DNA of 9,338 nucleotides from Candidatus Binatia bacterium (GTDB lineage: Bacteria > Desulfobacterota_B > Binatia > UBA9968): assembly GCA_025922795.1 (NCBI GenBank), contig JAICHC010000068.1, positions 1-9,338 on the forward strand, in the 5' to 3' direction. Shown one piece after another: positions 5,700 to 9,338 of the stretch. Each line of letters begins with the position of its first letter. The stretch's first letter is position 1. The translations under genes were made by a program, and so were the position numbers. The notes under the pieces were generated by a model that saw only the letters and a list, made by a program, of their open reading frames with translations, was not told the origin of the DNA and did not search any database.

Positions 5700-6761
5700 A
5701 TGCTGCTGATCACCGGCTTCGTCGTGCTCGGCGCCGTATCCAAGGCCGCCGCGGCGGACAAGACATTTTACGAGGGCAAGACCGTAACCGTGCTCGTTAA
5801 CTATGCCGCCGGAGGTCCGACCGACGTCGAAGGACGGATTATCGCCAAACATCTGGGCAAGCATATACCGGGAAAACCCTCCGTCGTGGTGCAGAACATG
5901 GGCGGCGGCGGTGGCGTCACCGCGACGAATTATCTCGGCGAGGTGGCCAAACCCGACGGCCTCACCGTCGGCTATTTCACCGGCGCGCTGTTCCGATTCC
6001 AGTTGAAAGAAGGGACGCGCGTGGACGCATCGAAGTATCCGTTCATCGGCGCCGTCGAGAGTGTTTCGGTCTCATACATCAGATCCGACTTGCCACCCGG
6101 CATCAAGCGGCCGGAGGACGTCGTCAAAGCGCAGCGTTTCAAGGCAGGAGGTTTGAGCAACGGCAGCTCCAAGGACGTGCGTTTCCGCCTTTCGTTCGAT
6201 CTCCTCGGCCTGCCGTACGACTACGTGACCGGCTACAGCAGCAGCTCGACGGCGCGGCTGGCGGTACAGCGGAACGAAGTTCAGTACCACGACGAGACGC
6301 TGCCGGGCTATCGCACTCAGGTGGAGCCGCAGATGGTCAAGACGGGCATGGTTACGCCGTTGTGGTATACGGATCTCGTCACTCCCGACGGCGACGTGAA
6401 GACCAGCGCGGACGTTCCGGAACTTCTGCCGTTCACGCAGTTTTACCGGAAAGTGATGGGCAAGTCGCCGTCGGGCGTCAAGTACGAGGCGCTGAAGGCG
6501 GCCAATATGTCGAGCACCAACATGCAGCGGACGATTCTGCTCTCGCCCGGTTCTCCGGAAGCGGCCGCTGCCGCGATGCGGCAAGCCGTCGAGGCGCTAT
6601 CGAAGGACGAAGAGTTTCTCGCCGAAGCCAAAAAGGTGATGCGCTTCCAGCCGAGATTCCAACTCGGCGAGGAAGGCGTCAAACTCTACAAGCAGGTGAG
6701 CGACATCTCGCCGGAGATCGTCAAGTTCCTGAAAGATTACATCGCGGAGCAAAGGAAATAA
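5700..6761 (+). CDS. TctC-type (tripartite tricarboxylate transporter) substrate-binding protein
   Basis: A 353-residue frame beginning MLLITGFVVLGAVSKAAAA, a signal peptide lacking its usual basic N-end. The mature part has YEGKTVTVLVNYAAGGPTD (about 24-42), the Bug/TctC family motif for binding carboxylate ligands, then GKPSVVVQNMGGGGG (about 58-72), the usual glycine loop. These proteins capture carboxylates in the periplasm for TctAB-type permeases. Neither permease gene is nearby, so it is an orphan. The strongest ribosome binding site belongs to ATG 5677, one base out of frame. As sequenced, translation would need the weakly served ATG at 5700, leaving a signal peptide without lysines. 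The rest of the frame is intact to the end. Its stop is four bases from that of the convergent gene. Confidence 0.88.
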   Translation: MLLITGFVVLGAVSKAAAADKTFYEGKTVTVLVNYAAGGPTDVEGRIIAKHLGKHIPGKPSVVVQNMGGGGGVTATNYLGEVAKPDGLTVGYFTGALFRFQLKEGTRVDASKYPFIGAVESVSVSYIRSDLPPGIKRPEDVVKAQRFKAGGLSNGSSKDVRFRLSFDLLGLPYDYVTGYSSSSTARLAVQRNEVQYHDETLPGYRTQVEPQMVKTGMVTPLWYTDLVTPDGDVKTSADVPELLPFTQFYRKVMGKSPSGVKYEALKAANMSSTNMQRTILLSPGSPEAAAAAMRQAVEALSKDEEFLAEAKKVMRFQPRFQLGEEGVKLYKQVSDISPEIVKFLKDYIAEQRK

Positions 6762-6765
6762 TCCG

Positions 6766-7197
6766 CTACTTCAGCGGCCTGAATTTCGGCAGCGTGTATT
6801 CCGGAAAGTCCTCGAAGACCACTTCCACCGGCATGCCGATCTTGACCTCTTCCGGGGCGCAGCCGATGACGTTGGTCACGAGGCGACCGCCTTCCTGCAA
6901 GTCGACCAACGACACGTTGTAGGGAGTCTTGTCCTGATAGGCCGGATGCCACGCGCGATGGTAGGCGATCTGAGAGTAGACCGTGCCTTTGCCGCTCAGC
7001 GTGACCCACTCGTGCTCCGTTGCCAGGCAGTGCGGGCAGCGCGCCTGCGGCGGAAATCCGAAGATTTTTTGGCATGACGAGCAGCGCTGCGCGGTCAATT
7101 TATGCTCGCGACAGGCGGCCCAAAAAGGTTTGGCTTCGGCTTCATCTAGATAAGGTTGGCCTCGGCGCGCGGCGCGCCCCCGTTCGTCCTTGCTCAT
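6766..7197 (-). CDS. DUF35/OB-fold zinc-ribbon protein, partner of the thiolase-like enzyme
   Basis: A 143-residue protein. An N-terminal helix segment (AEAKPFWAACREHKL, about 20-34) leads into a rubredoxin-like zinc ribbon with C39, C42, C54 and C57 (CSSC and CPHC), then an OB fold with GKGTVYSQIAYHRAWHP (about 69-85) and GMPVEVVFEDF. This is the DUF35 architecture of ChsH2-like proteins. These bind acyl-CoA or support a thiolase-fold partner in side-chain degradation and related pathways. The start ATG 7195-7197 overlaps the stop of the thiolase-like gene by ATGA, so the two are translationally coupled and probably form a complex. Length is normal for a stand-alone DUF35 protein. Confidence 0.92.
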   Translation of the reverse strand: MSKDERGRAARRGQPYLDEAEAKPFWAACREHKLTAQRCSSCQKIFGFPPQARCPHCLATEHEWVTLSGKGTVYSQIAYHRAWHPAYQDKTPYNVSLVDLQEGGRLVTNVIGCAPEEVKIGMPVEVVFEDFPEYTLPKFRPLK

Positions 7198-8348
7198 ACC
7201 GCCCCCAGTATCAACGTTGCATGCATCGCTAAACTGCCGCCATGGCCGCTGACGATACCCACCCGGGCATTGGCCACCTGGCGCTCCGCTTCCACTTCGT
7301 TGCCGCGCAATTGTTTAACCGCTTCGGTGATATGGAGCTGACCTTCGAGATGGGCCTGCGACAGCAAGCCACCGTGAGTGTTGAGCGGCAACTGGCCGCC
7401 GATCGTGATGCGGCCGTTCTTGACGAAGTCCTTGCCCTCACCCTTCTTGCAAAAGCCGTAGTCTTCGAGAGTGATCAGCGCGGTGATCGTGAAACAGTCG
7501 TAGATCTGCGCGAAGTTCATGTCGTTGGGGGTTAGACCGCTCATCTTGTACGCAACTTCAGACGACTTTTTTCCTCCCAGCGTGGTCAGCGTGGGCGCGT
7601 CCAAAAGACTGAAATGCGGATGATGCTGCCCCATGCCCAAGATCGCTATCGGCTTTTTGGGGAAATCGCGCGCGCGTTCGGCGCTCGTCACCAACACCGC
7701 GCCACCACCGTCGGATTCGAGGGAACAATCGAGCAGCCGCAGTGGCGCTACGATCATGCGCGAGTTCTGATGATCTTCCAGAGTTATCGGTTTGCGCATG
7801 GTCGCGTTCCGGTTCAAGCTCGCGTGTTTGCGCGTGGAGATCGCGATCTCGGCCAGGTCCTCGCTCTTGGTGCCGAACTCGTGCATGTGGCGCGACGCGG
7901 CAAAGGCATGGCCGCCGGCGGCCGCGAAGTGGCCCCAAGGTTCCTCCCAATGCTCGTCGCCGCGACGAATCGGATGGCCGGGCGTCGGGTCGGCAGTCGA
8001 GCGCTTGCGGGCGTGGACACAAACGACGGTGCGCGCAAGCCCGGCATCAATCGCCATCGCCGCGTGTTGCACCATCGCGATCGGCGTCGCGCCGCCGAGC
8101 GCGAGGTCGGTGGCATACAGCGGATCGATGCCCGCCATGTGGGCGAGCTTTACGGCGTAGCTCCGGTGCGAATCGTTCAAGGGCTGGTTCGTCAGTACGC
8201 CGTCAACTTGCGAGTTTTTGACTGACGCGTCGTCGAAGCATGCCTTGATCGCTTCCAAGTGGAGCGAGTTGGTCGTCGCGTCCGGCCGCTTTCCGACCGC
8301 CGTCTCGCCGATGCCGACGATGCAATATTTTCCGCTGATAGATCCCAC
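7194..8348 (-). CDS. Thiolase-fold acyl-CoA enzyme (SCP-x/Ltp2-like), probable aldolase or lipid-transfer type
   Basis: A 384-residue protein from GTG 8346-8348, which has AAGGAG at 8355-8360 six bases upstream. A start at TTG 8352-8354 would leave no gap. The fold is clear from IVGIGET at the N-terminus, LRLLDCSLESDGGGAVLVTS (about 203-222), YDCFTITALITLEDYGF (Y283 onward) and NTHGGLLSQAHLEG (H333). True thiolases carry a nucleophilic Cys where this one has LALGGATP (G85-G86), and a second Cys near the C-terminus where it has SGHGGS (H369). Cysteine-less homologues paired with DUF35 proteins, such as Ltp2 with ChsH2, act as retro-aldolases. That is the inference here, with a Tyr in the YDCFT segment as possible acid. 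Substrate is not visible. Confidence 0.9.
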   Translation of the reverse strand: MGSISGKYCIVGIGETAVGKRPDATTNSLHLEAIKACFDDASVKNSQVDGVLTNQPLNDSHRSYAVKLAHMAGIDPLYATDLALGGATPIAMVQHAAMAIDAGLARTVVCVHARKRSTADPTPGHPIRRGDEHWEEPWGHFAAAGGHAFAASRHMHEFGTKSEDLAEIAISTRKHASLNRNATMRKPITLEDHQNSRMIVAPLRLLDCSLESDGGGAVLVTSAERARDFPKKPIAILGMGQHHPHFSLLDAPTLTTLGGKKSSEVAYKMSGLTPNDMNFAQIYDCFTITALITLEDYGFCKKGEGKDFVKNGRITIGGQLPLNTHGGLLSQAHLEGQLHITEAVKQLRGNEVEAERQVANARVGIVSGHGGSLAMHATLILGAV

Positions 8349-8533
8349 GAACAACTCCTTCGCGCGCAGAGGGCGCTCGCTTCGATCGGGCTGGATGCGG
8401 CCCCATCGGGTGATTTTTAGCGATCCTAATCGTCAGCTCAATACGCTGTCAAGGGACGCAGTTGGCGCGGCTTGGGGTCTTTGTATTTTGACATTCTAGG
8501 TGCCTGAAAAGTCGCTGAGGCGGGGATTGCTTA
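8349..8533. other. Upstream region of the thiolase-like operon
   Basis: This stretch must hold the operon promoter on the minus strand, but I see no clear hexamers. At 8476-8483 it has GGTCTTTG, close to the GGTCTTGC repeat of the 4.3-5.1 kb debris zone, followed by a TTTTGACATT run. No gene is supported. Confidence 0.3.
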
Positions 8534-8626
8534 CTACTTCATCAGTTCCGCGGTGCGTGAATACTCGAGATCGAAAGATAGAGGATGCGTTTCAATCGAG
8601 CCCTCTTCTTCGGTTTGGCGGATGCA
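8534..8626 (-). other. Possible C-terminal remnant of an unidentified gene
   Basis: The minus strand reads CIRQTEEEGSIETHPL then SFDLEYSRTAELMK, followed by two tandem stops (TAG 8534-8536, TAA 8531-8533). Codon composition is coding-like and tandem stops are usual at gene ends. An in-frame stop just upstream leaves only 30 codons. Family not recognised. Confidence 0.25.
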
Positions 8627-8647
8627 GGATCAGGCTCTTGCCCGTGA

Positions 8648-8776
8648 GCGGCGGAGCCATTCGTCCAAATTGATGCGGCCGAGGCTCGCTTCTCCCAACG
8701 GCACGAGCGAGCGCTCCTCAACGCGGCCGCCGAAGTAACGGGCCTCGGGGTCACTCGTGAATCACCGGTGTCTTGA
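8648..8776 (+). pseudogene. Possible PIN-toxin C-terminal remnant
   Basis: A 42-codon open frame between TGA 8645-8647 and TGA 8774-8776 reads AEPFVQIDAAEARF then SQRHERALLNAAAEVTGLGV and TRESPVS. The pattern F....ERALLNAA...GL.V...P resembles the end of PIN-domain toxins, and compares with ADERLLRAAEEENLSAINV in the intact toxin at 457-900. The catalytic Asp before ER is replaced by His. The match is short and I treat it as a candidate only. Confidence 0.28.
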
Positions 8777-9051
8777 CTTGCCTAAGCGGCCGATTTGCGA
8801 CACCAACCGGAAATTTCTCGACGGTTTCATCGTTGTGCTCTTTACATGGAACAGGACGTACAGTAGCGATGAGCAGTGATGCAATTTCTAGCTTCACGCT
8901 AATATAAAATTGACATGGGTCAAGTTAATTTTCGGTTGGGCGCATCGGGAAATACCGGATTTCTACTTCCGATCCCCTGAGGACCGTCAATTTCCTTAGG
9001 AGTGATCAGAGACCGAAATTGGAACAACGGATCAAAACTTTTGTTGTTGGT
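8777..9051. other. AT-richer region without a recognisable gene
   Basis: No coding frame is convincing. TTGAC (8910-8914) and GTCAA (8919-8923) form a small inverted repeat with a four-base spacer in an AT-rich context, which might be a regulator site or promoter element. Nothing else stands out. Confidence 0.3.
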
Positions 9052-9237
9052 TATCGCTGCAAAACTCTCACGCTCGCCGTTTGTCCGTGCCGATATTCTG
9101 TTGCGCCCGGTGACGTCTTCGACGCCGGTGTGCGAGTCGACTCCGGCCGGGCGTACGTCCAGGATCGTTCTCCGCAGTGTGAGGCCGCCGGCGGGAATGA
9201 CCGGTCGATCGGCCAGTTCCACCAGGCGTCTACTCAC
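9052..9237 (-). pseudogene. TrpF-like (phosphoribosylanthranilate isomerase) C-terminal fragment, second copy
   Basis: The minus strand reads SRRLVELADRPVIPAGGLT, then TILDVRPAGVDSHTGVED and VTGRN. This follows the last two strands and phosphate-binding loops of TrpF-type barrels (PVI.AGGL.PENV..AI..VRP.GVD...GVE..GRKD). Where PENV..A is expected only LRR is present, implying a small internal deletion, and the Lys-Asp after GR is altered. The residues after RN drift (TNGERESFAAI), and the reading frame then runs on past the normal end. The upstream part of the barrel is missing, replaced at about 9235 by a HigB-type fragment in the opposite orientation. Confidence 0.6.
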
Positions 9238-9338
9238 AAAGAAGACGGCGAAGAGTTGATTATTCTGCTCGCGGGCGGGACAAAGAAAAAACAGTCAGAA
9301 GATATTGCGGAGGCCCAAGCACTTTGGGCAGACTATAA
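9235..9338 (+). pseudogene. HigB/RelE-type addiction-module toxin, C-terminal fragment (3' cut by window)
   Basis: The plus strand reads HKEDGEELIILLAGGTKKK then QSEDIAEAQALWADY, reaching the window edge one or a few codons before the usual end. The pattern G..LIILL.GG.K..Q..DI..A...W.DY is the conserved C-terminal half of the HigB-type killer proteins (RelE/ParE fold) that cleave mRNA on the ribosome. Upstream of 9235 the sequence belongs to the TrpF-like fragment, so the N-terminal half, including the catalytic-face strand, is gone. A partner antitoxin gene, normally just downstream, could lie beyond the window. Confidence 0.6.

Noticed and set aside
6763..6777. CCGCT-ACTTC-AGCGG hairpin as a bidirectional terminator between the convergent genes
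   Set aside because: Only a five-base stem, no T-run on either side, and it lies inside the last codons of the DUF35 gene.
7242..8225. Long plus-strand open frames opposite the thiolase-like gene
   Set aside because: Arg/Ala-rich shadow frames of a GC-rich gene with strong family motifs on the minus strand.
8904..8923. TTGAC/GTCAA inverted repeat as a defined regulator operator
   Set aside because: The arms are only five bases and no gene start lies close downstream; chance is likely.
9095..9234. Upstream N-terminal part of the HigB-type toxin in the plus strand (GDVFDAGVRVDSG resembling the family's ELRID segment)
   Set aside because: The same DNA reads much better as the TrpF-like fragment on the minus strand, and the apparent HigB match needs a 30-residue unexplained insert.

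Overview
The window looks like bacterial chromosome from a moderately GC-rich, probably uncultivated soil or sediment lineage. The reason is the gene content: an orphan NMT1/SsuA-type periplasmic binding protein, an orphan TctC-type binding protein, a thiolase-like/DUF35 pair and amidohydrolase remnants. That mix is common in environmental proteobacteria-like, Binatia-like and Rokubacteria-like genomes. I cannot fix the taxon from sequence alone. There is no rRNA, tRNA, CRISPR array or intact transposase.

Layout. 1-91 is the tail of an upstream gene. 130-900 is a compact Phd-type antitoxin/PIN toxin operon with a good promoter and a perfect inverted repeat overlapping the -10. 960-1238 encodes a three-helix membrane protein. 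1255-1360 is a frame-broken TrpF-like scrap. 1526-2515 (minus) is an exported NMT1-type binding protein. 3178-4191 is an exported metallo-beta-lactamase-fold protein. 4254-5362 holds two parallel decayed units on the minus strand, each with an amidohydrolase C-terminus followed by a shared tail, flanking an intact 62-residue gene (4721-4909) with a very strong ribosome binding site. 5549-6761 is a TctC-type binding protein whose natural start appears to be one base out of frame. 6766-8348 (minus) is a two-gene operon of a thiolase-fold protein lacking the usual cysteines and its DUF35 zinc-ribbon/OB partner. 8534-9338 is another scrap zone: an unidentified C-terminus, a possible PIN-toxin tail, a second TrpF-like fragment, and a HigB/RelE-type toxin C-terminus that runs off the window.

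The working genes are mostly for solute capture and acyl-CoA side-chain chemistry. The spaces between them are unusually rich in C-terminal gene debris, some of it present twice. The strongest unexpected results are the paired TrpF-like fragments, the paired amidohydrolase/tail units, the HigB-TrpF junction, the tctC frameshift and the cysteine-less thiolase homologue. I did not find a convincing wholly new multi-gene system.
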